Source: Wolfiporia cocos (Eukaryota > Basidiomycota > Agaricomycetes > Polyporales > Phaeolaceae). Taken from it: a DNA stretch of 64,000 nt. Position 1 is the stretch's first letter, and every line of letters starts with the position of its first letter. Shown here in pieces: positions 21,729 to 34,146 of this stretch. The stretch covers positions 2,480,001-2,544,000 of the forward strand of contig JACCLO010000010.1 of NCBI GenBank assembly GCA_029448655.1, read 5' to 3'. The notes beneath the pieces were generated by a model. That model had not been told where the DNA came from. It made no database searches and worked only from the letters and a program-made list of their open reading frames with translations. The position numbers and the translations under genes are program-made.

Positions 21729-24455
21729 CTTGACTTGGGCGGGAGAGGCGGGCTTGTGGCAGCGGGCGAAGGGGATGGTGGTGGTTGAAGGTGGTGGTTG
21801 AAGAAAAAGATGCCTGAACTCAGCGTGTCGGGGATTTCACGCCTATCGTTCCCAGCACGTGACCGTGCCAGAATAGATTTGATCAATCGCCGCAATAAGT
21901 AGATTCGATCAATCGCCGCACGGCGTAATAGCCCTCATCCTCGATGCATGGGCTGCATCGTCCGTATTCGCCCTTATTCTCTGAAACAAGCGGTCAATTT
22001 TGAGTGTCACGATAGCACACCAGAGTTTGAAGTTAAGTCGTTGCCAGACTACGGTGTGCCTTGTGCACTGACTCCGCGGAATGTTCTCGGTGGCTCGAGT
22101 CGTCGAATACCTCCGAAAAGGAGACGATAGAATCGAAGAACTAGCCGGATCCCTAAGGTTCACGCAGATGGGCCACGAACGCCTGACATGAAGTGCCAAT
22201 GCGGCTTCTTGAATTGCGAGCTTGCGCTAGCGGCGAGCGGCGTGGAAGCTGAGAGTGCGAGTACTAGAAAGTACTCGCTGCGCAGAGTGTTCGCACTGCG
22301 TGCGAGCTCCGGCCCTGGCATTCGTCGAGGACCCGAGGAGTGAGTGATTCCGAAACGCACGCGGCGCGTTTTGGACGCGAATTCTCGCGAGCCGGAACTC
22401 AGAAACGTGACAGGGACCCGCTCTCGTGCGTCGAGAACAATGGCCTAGGCAGCCGAAACGCGTGGCACGACTGCACTCTGCTCAGCACAAGGAGTGGGGT
22501 TGAAGACGTCGGCTGCGTGCTGGCCACGAGTCGGCAAAGAAGAACGCGGGGAGTCAAACACGCGCTGACGCGTCCTTCCCCTTAGCGCAAAGTGCATATT
22601 TGCTCCAGAATTTGTTGCAGCTCACAGCGGCTCACAACTCCTCGCAGCCGTGGATTATTTTGCTGATGAACTCTGAGTAGACGCCCTCTTCACCTCGCGT
22701 CAGGATTCGGTCCTAAGCACAGTCATCTTGGCAAGTCTGCATGTTCTCGCGTTTAGATAAACCTCCTGTCAAATTCCAGTCTACCACATCGGCGGTCAAC
22801 GGAAGCAGCAAGACGTCGAACGGACGATGCGAGTAAATCAGCGCTCAGTTTTTGCGAGCAGTTGGATTGCATAAACCGCATCAGGAAGATGTGGCGTGTC
22901 CTCATGCAATAGTACATTCCCGGAACGCTCATGCATAGACTGCACAGATCCAGATCGCTGGGCCACAGTTCTGGCCTAGATCACCGAGGATCAGCGTCTA
23001 TAGGCTAGCGGATCGTGGTGTATGAACTTCCACAACATAGGCCTCTACACATTTTGAGGATCGACACCCATTGCCCTTCGCAGCTCTTCCCTAATACCTC
23101 TGTTCAGCGTTCTCTCGGTCTTCGACAGTATAACCGCTATGGACGGCAAGCCAAGGCGTAACTCAAGTGATTTCCGGCTGTCGAATGAGCTCACAGCGCG
23201 ACTCCCATCTTACCGCGTGTGTTCCTGCCGGTATACACCCGACAGGCTATCAAGGAGGTAAATGGGGTACCGTCCGACGTCTTTGCGGTGCATCATTTCC
23301 AATTCGACTGGGCAATAGTACGTGCTTCTGCCTTATAGACACCGCGTCAACTCGCCCCGCGGAGGCCAGCTGCATGCAATACAGCGACCTAGTAGCGCTG
23401 ACTTCTCGGTCTCGCAGCCCGCACAATATTCAGGAGCTTCAATGTGTTGAATCAGTGGCTTGGCGAGCACTGATCTTCTCGTGACGCAGAGCCCTGTTCG
23501 TGAGACTGCTTACTAGGGTTCTTGCATTCAGCGATACACAGGAAGCTATACAAGGCATGCCGACGGTTTAGTCTGCCAAAACGTTAACTCTTTTTGACCC
23601 CGTTATGCGTTTTGCCCACCACAAGATGCCAGGTCAGGTAAATGGCAGTATCGCTCATCAATATTTTAATGCGAATACTCGATTGCTATCACTCAGGTAG
23701 GTATCTGGGGTCCCGATAATCTCTGCAGTATTAAGGGTCCCTCCACCAGTCTTAGACGCCACTAGCTACTGCCTGCACGTCGACACACCGTTCGAACGTG
23801 ATGCAGATTACGCGAAGCCAGGCTCAGGGATAAACATACGTTCTGCTGCGTTTGAATTTAGACCGGTCACCGGTCACAAGCTGAGTCCAGGCTTTGTGAG
23901 ACAATTATGCTTACATGGGTTTCTGGTCAAACTCCGCGCTGGCGAAAAGAGATTTGTTTCCCCGCATCATCTTGTCATAACGAGCCACCCAGCGATGCCA
24001 ATGATTTCGTCTTCTGCATTCACTCATCATCGCTATTGGCTCATCACTATAGCTAGTGAAGAACACTCGCTCTCGCCGCTCGAGTCATATCCCGAGGGAA
24101 GTGGAGAGATCGGGCCGTGTTAGCGATATCGGGACATCTGACAGTGCTCGTTGTGGCTCGTGAGCAGAATTGGGTCCCGCTAGGACCTGTACCTCTGCAT
24201 TTTGCAGAGAATCTACCTCCCCAGCCAATCGCTGACGTCAAAATCGCAGCTTAACCTTGCGATCCGGACGAGGTTCCCTCGTTTCATGGAAAGCTCTAGG
24301 TCGTCGACCCTCTGGTTACCTATCGCCGGTCTAAAGGGCGCGCTCCGCGAATGCAGTCCGTAGGCCTTATAAGCACCTGTGGATATTGGTTTGTATTCAT
24401 TGCAAGTTGTCACTTTCCCCCCTTTACCCCTCCTCGTCTCGTGTCTGCTTGCAGA
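21729..24455. other. 2.7-kb gene-poor stretch
   Basis: No gene supported. It holds a perfect 9-bp stem with a 4-nt loop at 22257-22278 (GCGAGTACT ... AGTACTCGC). A CT-rich tract at 24415-24440 just before the transporter ATG is a usual fungal transcription-start context. Confidence 0.45.
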
Positions 24456-26574
24456 ATGGATACTCCGCGCTCGGAAGAGACTCATGTCGATATAGTACCC
24501 GCGTATTTGAATGTCGCAAATCAGAGCAAGCATTCGAAGGAAGAAGATGCCCGATCGCCGTCCATCTCCTATATAGAGCCACCAAATGGCGACACCCTTG
24601 AAGCAGATGAATATCTTGACGGCGGACGTGGATGGCTGGTCGTCGCAGGCTGCGTCATCTACGCTGCAGCAACACTTGGCTGGTCGTATGTGATTGATCA
24701 TACAGTATGCACGACAACTCATTGACACCTTTTTGCCCCTTGCGTCTGGTGTAATTGGATGGGAAGGCTCGTGAGCATTGCGGACAACAGTCCCTGATAC
24801 CTAGTTTAGCTTCATTGTTTGATACTCATGTTATGGCAGGCATGGGGTGTTGTTCAGACTTACTATCAAGAGCATTTATTCCCCAATACCTCGGGCACAA
24901 TTCTGAGCCTTCTGGGCAGTATATCTGGAATGGTCAGCATATTATATCTTTTCCCCGAGTCGTACGCTCACATTTGTATTTCTCAGGTTATGACTCTGGG
25001 CAGCATGGTCACAGGCAAATTGGGAGATCGTTTGTATGTTCTCGTCATTGTCCACAACTACTAATAGCACTGATTTATTTACCAACGTAGTGGCTACAGG
25101 GTCGGTTAGTCCGTTTGTCACTTTGATTAGCTGACAAGGTACTACAGCCTTTTCTTGCCCTCGGCGGCGTTTTCTGGCTTGCGGGGATGCTGGGATCGGC
25201 GTTCTGCACGGAGCTCTGGCAATTCTTCATCACGCAGGTAAGCAAGTACGCTTCTCCAAAAATAGCTTACCGCATTCAAAATATCTCTCCTTATAGGGAT
25301 TCTTACAGGGAATAGCCAATGCTTTCATCTTTCCACTGGTGGTGCGTCTGTGTATCTATCTCAGACACGTGGATCTGTAGCTTCGATATAGGTCGCACTA
25401 CCGTCTCAGTGGTTCTTGAAACACAGAGCTTTCGCGACAGGGACCGTTGTCGGAGGTTGTTCGCTCGGTGAGCTCCACGGTACATATTGTCCTAGCTTGG
25501 AATCTAAGTGATCTCTGATCAGGTGGCGCTGTGGCATCCCTCATGATGTACAAGATGCTAGCTGTCCTCGGCTACAAGAAGACCTTTGCTATTTATAGTG
25601 CGATTGATGGGGCATGTTTCGTCCTGGCTTTGATGCTGATCAAGGAACGACGGCCTGCTTCGAAACGGCGCAAGATCGTTTGGTTCGATCGCACATTCTT
25701 CACGGATCCGGTATTCTGGAGCCTCGGGACATGCTGTCTGTGTACAGTATTGTGAGAGTCATGTGTGTGCTATCGACATATCTCTTTTCTCATCCGCATG
25801 CTAGTGGCTATCTATCGCCCATCTTCTTCTTGCCGACTTATACTTCAGACAAGCTCCCGTATCTGAGCGACTTCGTGCGTGACGGCACAACCTAACGCTC
25901 TCTCGATTAGCTAAATATCGGAGTAGCTCTCTACTCTGCCATTAACTCTGCTCAACCTGTCCGCAGCCACTGGACGCACATCAGTAGGCTTCATCGCCGA
26001 TCGCATCGGGCCGGTGAACGCGCTCTGGATCTCTATCACCATGTCCGGCCTCACACAGCTACTCCTCTGGAACTTCGTCAACACATACGCCGGAATCGTA
26101 CGCACACCCATCTTTCGTGCCCGCGCCTTGCGCTCCCATAGTCCCGCTCACGACCCCATCCCTGACATTGCTAGATTGCGTTTGGTATCATCTACGGATT
26201 CTTCTGTGGCTGCTTTATTTCCCTCTCGCCCGCCGTTGCAGCGCAGCTGTATGGCGCCGACCGTCTTGCTGGGCTTTCTGGATTGTTGCTGATGTTCAAT
26301 CTGCCCGGTGAGCACGCGATGTGCACCATGCATTCCGTGTGAGCTCACGATTGAGGTGACGCAGGTAATGCTGCTGGTGCACCAATCGGTGGTGCCATAT
26401 TACAGCGTTCTGGCGGCAATTGGCAGGCGATGGCTTGCTATTCCGGAGCCATGCAGATCGCGGGGGCGATTCTACTCTTATATGGTTTGTGGTTGATCGG
26501 ATACAATCTATTCCGCTCTAACGTAATATCCAGCCCGATTCAAGAAGCAACCGAAGCTAATCGCTAAATACTAA
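24456..26574 (+). CDS. Monocarboxylate-transporter-like MFS permease
   Basis: Thirteen exons give 455 residues: 24456-24689, 24840-24932, 24987-25033, 25091-25100, 25139-25237, 25297-25341, 25392-25467, 25523-25751, 25805-25874, 25927-26097, 26175-26307, 26365-26484, 26534-26574. The MCT signature 'DGGRGW' is at residues 55-60 at the start of helix 1. Further blocks are 'LFPNTSGTILSLLGSISGM', 'GFLQGIANAFIFPLV', 'PSQWFLKHRAFATG', 'GRTSVGFIADRIGPVNALW' and 'LSGLLLMFNLPGNAAGAPIG'. Twelve helices with a short central loop would move short-chain mono- or dicarboxylates, or similar compounds, by proton symport; the substrate is not known. Exon 4 is 10 nt and supplies the Gly-Tyr-Arg of 'FGYR'. The first donor is taken at 24690 to give 'GWSYAWGVVQ'; a better-looking donor at 24705 would add five residues. 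Confidence 0.87.
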
Positions 26575-27759
26575 CATCTCACGTAGTGAGGAGCCACGCT
26601 GTCACGGATATCTCATAAAGCTGCCGCACATGAGCCTAGGAACCATATGTATTTTATTCCTCCATAGACACTTGCATGTTATGATGACATCCATGTTTCA
26701 AATGTTGCTGATGAACTCGCATTGCCCATGCTACCCCAGACTTGAGGGCGATCACACTATATTTCTAGAGGTGAAGAAAGCGTTCTGTTACGTTTTCCCT
26801 GGGAACAGTTGTTGGCCTCCAGAGCCTCGGTCTCGTTTATGATATTTTTCAAAACGCCTCTGCAAGGCTTTCTATGGTGCCGTTGCCTGCGGTATCCGTA
26901 ATTCTCGAACAACCGACGTACGAGCACGTATCGATAAAATGTTTCAATTTCTAGGCGCGGATCGCTGTCACTGTCTTTCTGATCAAGACTGCTTGTGATG
27001 TGTTCGACGAAGATTTCGTTCGTCACGACTCATCGGTGATTGTTGATTATTCCAGGCCATTATTCGGTTTTGCCACAGGTGCCAGGCAACCTGTGCGAAC
27101 TGGGAGAAACATTACTCACTGCCTCTTCAAGATTCATCAGCGAGTATTGGCTTCATGATAGACGTCTGATAGTAGGTAACAAGGCGCCTCGAGCAATTAT
27201 GTAGACTTCGTAAACAAAATAGGGAGAGCAACAAGGCATGAAGGTGTGGGTATAGATTGACTTCTGGGCTGGCATACTAGCACATGCTGAAAGTCTGGAC
27301 GACGCTCGACACAGCATGAATCAGCTAAATTCACAAGTGAGTCTTCGCCGCACCCAGGGTCTTCCGAGATCATGTCAAGTCGGCATCATAGATGTCCGTG
27401 AAATACCACCACCTTTACTGTATTAAGGAGGTAAGCGACAACATGCAGACATGGGCAGGTAACAGAGGGGGGCAAGACATTATGCAGTCCTGTGGTTCAT
27501 TAGGAATATCAATTGTATTTCGCTACGCTCAGCTAGTCCTATGGACCGCAGGGAACATGTTGGGGGGTTGTTAGACTAAGCAAGGCCAAGCGTAGGAGGG
27601 GACGAGTGGAAATAGACAATACACGGTGGATATGCGCGATTGGTACAGAAAGACTACAACGAATACATAAGGGGATGCAGCTGAGCGTCTACAAGACGAA
27701 TATCGATGGAAACGACGGATGATATGAGCGAAGAACCAAAGGGCGTATCGTTCGTGAAC
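26575..27759. other. Convergent intergenic region
   Basis: Nearly 1.2 kb between the 3' ends of the transporter and the Gα gene. I see no coding region or repeat in it. Confidence 0.4.
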
Positions 27760-29694
27760 TCAGATGAGGTCGACAGAGCGGAGATGGGCTTGCAGAATGC
27801 CTTCTTCGACTGCGCGAATGGAATGTGGTCAGAACGGTGGCAATACAAATCGCACAGGAAAGGGAGGGAGAGTGTTAGAGACAAGAGAACCAGGACACTC
27901 ACCGACGCCGAGGGTGACCGCAGTCGCCTTGGTGTCCTGGGAAAGCATCGACTCGGTCAGTACAGCCACGGTGGCGATCTGACAAATACGCACAATGACA
28001 GACGTCATATGCACGCGATACTGCCGGGGCTCCGGCGAATGGCGCTTCATGATCTCCCTGAAGTGCTGCGAGAAGTCTGCAATACGCCAGGGGCCGGCAT
28101 TGAGTTAGCATCGCGACAGCGGCGAGAAGCAGCGGCGCACGTACATTTGCTCACGGTCTCGACGTCGTTCGAGCGGTTGCCGAAGCTGCGGACGTGATCA
28201 CGGATGAGGACGCCGCTCTTGAGCTTCTGGTCGAGCAGGTCGCACTTGTTGAGGAAGAGGATCATCTGCGTGCGCGCGAGGAGCTTCGAGGAGCAGACGA
28301 GCTTCCACAGCATGTAGCTGTCCTCGAGCCGGTTCACCTTGGAGTCCTCCGCGAGCCGCTCGTCGAAGCAGTTGACGGGAGCGAGGAAGATGATCGCGTC
28401 GCAGTCGTCGAAATACGGGAACCATGCTGCGCGCTATAGCTGTGTCAGTGATCATTACTCATGCGTGGGGCGTGGGTCGACTCACCTGTGTTCGTGAACC
28501 GCCGACATCGTAAAGACACCAATCAGACCCTGCTGCAGGACCTAAAGTAGGATAGGCCGGTCAGGATGTGACGTGGAACGCAGGTGACTCGATAGTGCAC
28601 ATACCCGTCTCAAACTTAATCTTATACTCTTGTACACCCAGTGTACGGAGGCGTGCGCGTACGACATCGTCATCAGATGGCACGTAGTTTCGCGCCGCAA
28701 TGCGCTCGACTTCAGGAAGGAAGCTGTCCAGCATGCGCAATGATGATCACGAATGAAAGCGATACTAATTTCACTTACAAGCCAGACGTCGCCTCCATCA
28801 TGATCTTGCGCCGCCGCAGCATCTGCTGCACTGTAGGGTCCTCCCAGATGGCGAACATGTCTTCCGCGCAGCCCGCGATAATCTCGGTCGCCTCCCGCGC
28901 CTTGGTAGCCTTGTACTTGTGCGAGAGTCCCGTGTCCTCCGCCTTCGTGTTGAGCTTCCAGATGTGATGTGTACGAATGAACGCCTCCGTCTGGCTCTTG
29001 CGAGTGATGGGCGCGTCGACGGGCGCGATGTCCTCCCCAGAGCTCGCACCAATGCACTCCTCGAGGTCCTTCTGCAAGCCTCGAAGGGGCGCGAGACGCA
29101 GTTTGAGGAGCGCATGTCGCTCGGTGAACCGGAGAGGCGCGTCGGCGCGCGTGCTGGCCGCGACGATGGCCGCGTCGTCGTCATCGCTCGCATCCGAGTC
29201 GGATAGCGGGCCGGAACGGTATTGCGCTCCGGAGAGTTCTTCGGAGAGAAGGTCGAGGATGGTGTTCACGTTGCGAACGAGGTTGAGCTGGATTACTGTC
29301 CGCCACGATTCCCTCTCTTCTGCCCACGCCTTCGGAGAGTACGTCAGCTGGAAGTCTAAACTATCCGGTTAGCACAGCGGTCCGTTTGTTCTTCCTTGAC
29401 AACGTACTTTTGAGCGTCGTGGATTTGCCTGCGAACGATGAAATGATTGAGTACGATGCACGGCATACGTGCAAGGAGAGACTCACCGCTTTCACTCTGC
29501 CCCAACAACAAGACCTTGATGGGTCTTTTCTTCTTCATAGCCGCCTTCTCTGCCCTTATCTGCTCGTCGATTCGCTCGCTGACCTTGCGAGCTTCTGCCT
29601 CCGCCTTCAGCCTGGCCTCCTTCGCCTCCGGTGTCTCGTCAGGGGGAGGCGCAATCGCCAATGTCAGCGGGTCTTCATCGAGTGAGCGGGGCAT
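27760..29694 (-). CDS. Heterotrimeric G-protein alpha subunit, large divergent type
   Basis: Nine exons give 478 residues: 29694-29487, 29428-29408, 29355-28779, 28723-28605, 28541-28486, 28433-28145, 28076-27994, 27936-27903, 27809-27760. The P-loop 'GQSESGKS' is at 65-72, switch I 'RARLRTLGV' keeps the catalytic Arg and Mg-binding Thr, switch II is 'DVGGSRTQ' (320-327), the base-binding 'NKCD' is at 389-392, and 'TSVIDTKA' is the G5 loop. Gα proteins relay receptor signals at the plasma membrane. Residue 324 is Ser where nearly all Gα have the catalytic Gln, so GTP hydrolysis may be slow. There is no Gly2 for myristoylation, and the N-terminus is long and charged. An acidic insert 'DSDASDDDD' (129-137) lies in the helical domain. 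It is about 120 residues longer than canonical Gα. An in-frame ATG six codons upstream (29712) is an alternative start. Confidence 0.88.
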
Positions 29695-31277
29695 TGGTGA
29701 GTGAAGATGCAAACCAGAACAGAATTAGTTCGAATGTATACTAGCAGCTATAGATACAAATATCAGAATATCAGGTTTCAGAAGCTCGCGCTGTAGCCGA
29801 GGTCGAGCCTGGATTATTTGCGTGATGGTTCTATGCGGCGTGCCTCGCGTTGTCCGCGACGGCGACCTCGAGCGAGTAAGGGTCGGAATTGAAGCTGAGG
29901 TGCGACCAGGGTTCAAGAGTTCATGTCAAGCATAAGCGATGCAGAGAGCCGCGCGCGTAGCCGAGGCAATGTGGCCGGCGTTCCGACTTCTGATGAAACG
30001 ACGTATACGGATGTTTTTGTCTATGCGAGTAGTAGTCTTGCTGAAGTGTTTCGCCGCCCGCGGTGGCAGAGGTGAGCGTCTCATCATAGGTCATCGTTCC
30101 CATGGACACATTGACAAACCTTGTTTTCATCACAGGACTATACATGGGGATCATCGTCAAGATTGAACGCTGTTGGAATGATGGTGCCGCTCGTGGGCCA
30201 ACCAGTGAGTATCGTCAAAACCTATTGCCCCAATTACTCCGCGAACAGATAAGCCGGCGGTGTCTCTCGAAGCTTAAGGAACAAGATTCATGCTAGGCTC
30301 AAAAGTTGTAGCGATGGGGAATTGAACCGGACGACATTTCTCGGGAGATGCGACCACCACTCAGCTCAATTGTCGGAATACACCAGATGATGCATATTAT
30401 GAGCCTTTTCAGATGGTAAGACGAGATTCCATTTCTTTGCAACCGGATGATCACCCCGCTGCCACCACCGTGAGTACAAGAGTTCTCAGCGGTCCAATGT
30501 GCGCTAACCACCGAGAATGACACCACGACCGCAGCGGCGCATCCACCAAAGCACAGCGCTCCGACTGAGACCAAGGCTGGGGTCATCCCATCAGGGCGAG
30601 GACTGCATTGACACTGACAAGCACCGCCACAGCAATGGCAGCCTGTGGTCTTTCAAACGGGGATTCTGAAGCGAGAGAGGCTGAAAGTAGAACGTCAACT
30701 GGAAACCGGTACGTGGCGCGCAACGCAGCGCTCGGCGGTATTCGGAGGAGGACGAAACTGGTCATTACCGCCCTGGACTGATGTTACTGGGTGAGAAGTT
30801 CTCCTCACGTCGCCACCGTTACACGCCGTGAGCATTCTTGCTGTTGCCTTTGCTCGTCGTCGGCAATGAATGCTCTGCAACGAGATCATGCACGATAAAC
30901 GACTGCGGAGATCAGCAGGGGTAACACAATATCAATGTGTGATCCAACTCACAATGTTTCAAACGGGGCTCTTCTTGCTGGTCTCCCATCAAAGTCTCAT
31001 GTATTCAAAAATTAGAGAGCCGTTTCCGGAAGTATTACTCGACATATTTGCCCCGCCAGCACTGCACGCCGCATCAGCCATATTACTCGTCCCTCTGAAA
31101 GTACGTTAAGTATTTGTTAAGAATATTGAAATCAGCTCCATGTATGTCGTTGATGGAATGCAGCCCAGCTATCAGTACATAGCCGGAGGTACCTGGTGCA
31201 TCTGAGATCTGGCGCCATTAGGGACCACGTCACTCCCGATGCTGCCAACAATACCGTCTTCAAGGACTTATACAGGG
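29695..31277. other. Gene-poor stretch with weak hydrophobic frames
   Basis: On the minus strand at 30299-30765 two adjacent frames contain Ala/Val-rich stretches ('AVAVLVSVNAVLALMG', 'AAAVVVSFSVVSA') that could be membrane segments. They overlap in different frames and no exon join or homologue is evident, so no gene is called. Confidence 0.35.
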
Positions 31278-31958
31278 TTAATTAGCAGAGACACTGACAC
31301 CTTGTTCGGCCGCAAGATCGGACAGATCGATCGTCAGGATCAATACAAGCAGCGCAATCTCCACGACTGCCACGACGACAGCCACTGCCGCCACGATCCA
31401 CCCTGCAGTAACGAATGGTCGCCCGAATATACGTTTGCCATGTTGGCCAATGGTAGGGATAGCATGCTCGTACGCGCATTCCTTGTAACGATCAGCGAAA
31501 TCATGACGCGCATGCTGGTGTCGGAAGTAGGCCAGCACATAGAGCAAGCCTGCGAGAATGGCATATGCAATACCAACTGCCAGAAATACCGGAGTCAAAT
31601 CAAGCGAAATAAATGAGAACCGTCGTAGCAAAAACTCACTCTTTGCAAACCGCTTATCGAACAGTCGCAAAATCGTTAAAGAGTAGCCTAGATTCCCAAG
31701 GGCACTGCGACCGTAGGCCCCATCGAACGTCCGCTGTCTTGCGCGGATCTCGACTGATCAAACAGTTATTCATATCGTTTCAATCCTATCCACAGCGCTT
31801 TAACGTACCAGTTTCGTTGATATCATCGGGATAGAAGGAATGCGAGCGATGTCCTCTGGGAATAGGTAAAGGTGTGCATTGCGACCCGTTGTGCAGTATA
31901 CTTGCCTGTAGTATCGTAGCGAGCTCCTAAGAGTGGGTTCAGCCTCGATCTGGCTCAT
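31278..31958 (-). CDS. DUF202-like small membrane protein, copy 1
   Basis: Exons 31958-31906, 31855-31809, 31753-31640 and 31576-31278 give 170 residues. A cytosolic-looking N-terminus with 'RGHRSHSFYPDD' leads to 'ARQRTFDGAYGRSALGNLGY', then three hydrophobic segments, 'LRLFDKRFAKIGIAYAILAG', 'HARHDFAD' and 'GKRIFGRPFVTAGWIVA'. This matches the copy at 37291-37960 in sequence and in all three intron positions. I relate both tentatively to the DUF202 family of small membrane proteins of unknown function. Intron 1 uses a GC donor in strong context (AG|GCAAGT). Without it the conserved 'YR|GHRS' junction cannot be made. Confidence 0.75.
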
Positions 31959-34146
31959 ACTGGCTCGCAAGCGTTTCTGAATTTACTCGCGTGAAGTCTC
32001 AACGTGGAAGCCATGAGAAACCGAATGAAAAGGCTGAAGCGCATAGGATATTTGGAATTAGGAGCAGCCGCGGCGGCATGTCGGCGAAATAGACGCGTGA
32101 CTAACTTGTTTTAGCCTTGTAAAATCGTGAGCACCGCTTGATAGTGGTTACAGTACTCCTCTCGTCGCCACAATGAGGTTAGCGATCTGATCGAACGGTC
32201 CGGATCTTACGCCACCCGCCCACTCAAACTCCAATCGTCGTGCAAGACAGCATCGATAAAACAAGGATGGTTTTAGGTGTAGAAGGACACGCACCGCACA
32301 GATTCTACGACTTGCTTCAAACTTGTTCCTTTCTCTCCGTGGCCCTTTGCTCAATTGTCCAGTGAAGTCTCACAGCTCTACCTGACATCGTCTTTTCGCA
32401 AAACTTGGTCATGCTGCCCTTTGGCGCAGAAACTTGTACAGGGGATAGTGGAAGCATGGGCACTCGCAATGCGAGTCAAGACAAGTCATAGATAGAAGCA
32501 GCTGGTGAGACAGAGCCTCCAGACTTATCGCGAATTAAGCTGACCACCGGGTCAAGAGTATTTTGTTAACTGCAGAAAGGTGCCCATGTAGCTAAAGCCG
32601 ATAGGAACTATGCTCTGCTCGTCGCTGAACGTTGAACGTCTGAACAATCTACTGGCACGGGCGCTTTTCTGCGTGGACACTCCTGTCCTGTTCTCCAAGT
32701 CTTAAAGCTTAAGCTTTGTATGTCTGAATATCAACTCTGTATATGAGCTTGAACCACCTTACAGAAGATAGAGATATATGCAGCCTTGGTACGATTTACG
32801 TTAGCCGATTTGGAGTCCAATCGCTTTAGACCATGGCGAGCTCTGGGCGACGTCACTACAGCAACATTATAAACAAACCATCATGCAGACACGTCACCAT
32901 GCTATTGATGCCGGAAGTTCAATGATGGCGGTGTCAACGCGCCACTAATCATCAGCGTCAATGGCCAACTCGTGTGCCTGATCGTTCAGTGGAGTTAGTG
33001 GCCGCATGCAAGGCTCGAATCCGGAGGTATTCCTAATATTAGTAATGTTGATTGAGCGGTTCAAAGCATGCATGTGCTACGAGCGCTCCGCTCGTCCCGT
33101 TCAGCTTCTGTTCACAACAGTAGTGGCAGGTATGTATAGCACTTTCAGCTACACCTTTCCGAGGTTGATGCTTCTCACAATGTCATGGTGCCCCTTTCCT
33201 GCGCGCATGATCTGCTTGCTCCGGCCTTGCCACTATCGGCTGACCTTGAATGCTGCCGGAACCTCAAAGCCAAAAGCACTTGAGCCGAAGCATTTGCGTT
33301 CGGCCCATGCCCCGACTATGCTCATCCATCCATCCACTCGTGCGTATATGTATATCCACCTCACGTCCTCGTACTCGCTTATCTGCTGCTCAGCTATTCA
33401 TCTATCCACGTAATGTCGTGCTTATACGCTGCCACTGACTCCGATATAAGCTAGAACGGCATATCGGTGTCGCCAGCACGCTATTCTGCAGGTTGGTATT
33501 TTTCCGCTGCCCAGAAAATTTCGTGATCGCCGCTTTCATTTGGTCAGGATACAGTCATTCGACCCAGTTTGGTTTCCGTCCTAGGACTTCACGCCGGGTA
33601 CAAGGCTAACATGACACTGTTTCTGATCGCTTATGTGACAAGGTCAATGGAATCAATAGGGTGTTGGCGAGGTTCTCGTAGCGCTGGCCCCGGCCACAGC
33701 ACCTCGACAACGTGGCCCGATCTGACTGACGATGTTTGAGTTCGAAAATGCAATCAAGGGACAAGTAAGCAATATCCCACGGAATACAGATCATATAACA
33801 CTGTCGCTCATTGATTCTATCGATGTAGTCTTTAGATAGGTGGAGCAAAGCTGCAGTGCGATGATGCGCCGCATCGAGTGTCCTGTGACTGCAAGTTTAA
33901 CGACTTCGATTGGTCACAGCAGTTGGAGTGAATAAAGGTCGTACTCTGCTCCACTGCTTCTTCAGTCCCTGGAACAGTTTCTTCCCCCGTCCGGTGATTT
34001 TCTCTGAAAAAAAAAACACTCCGCTCATCTGAGCTCTTGAACATGCAACCGACGCAACACGAAGATCCTTGCTCGCCCAACAACTGGGAGACGTCGAGCA
34101 CACATACGTGCGTTTCCATGAAGGCGAGAAATGAGCGGTATATCTG
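31959..34146. other. 2.2-kb gene-poor stretch
   Basis: No gene recognised. It contains a 10-nt A run at about 34008. The frames present are short and overlap on both strands. Confidence 0.4.

Noticed and set aside
27706..28197. Plus-strand open frame of 163 codons
   Set aside because: It lies antisense to the C-terminal exons of the Gα gene, which show all the conserved motifs.
30299..30765. Small membrane protein on the minus strand
   Set aside because: Two hydrophobic frames overlap out of register; no splice join or homologue was found.
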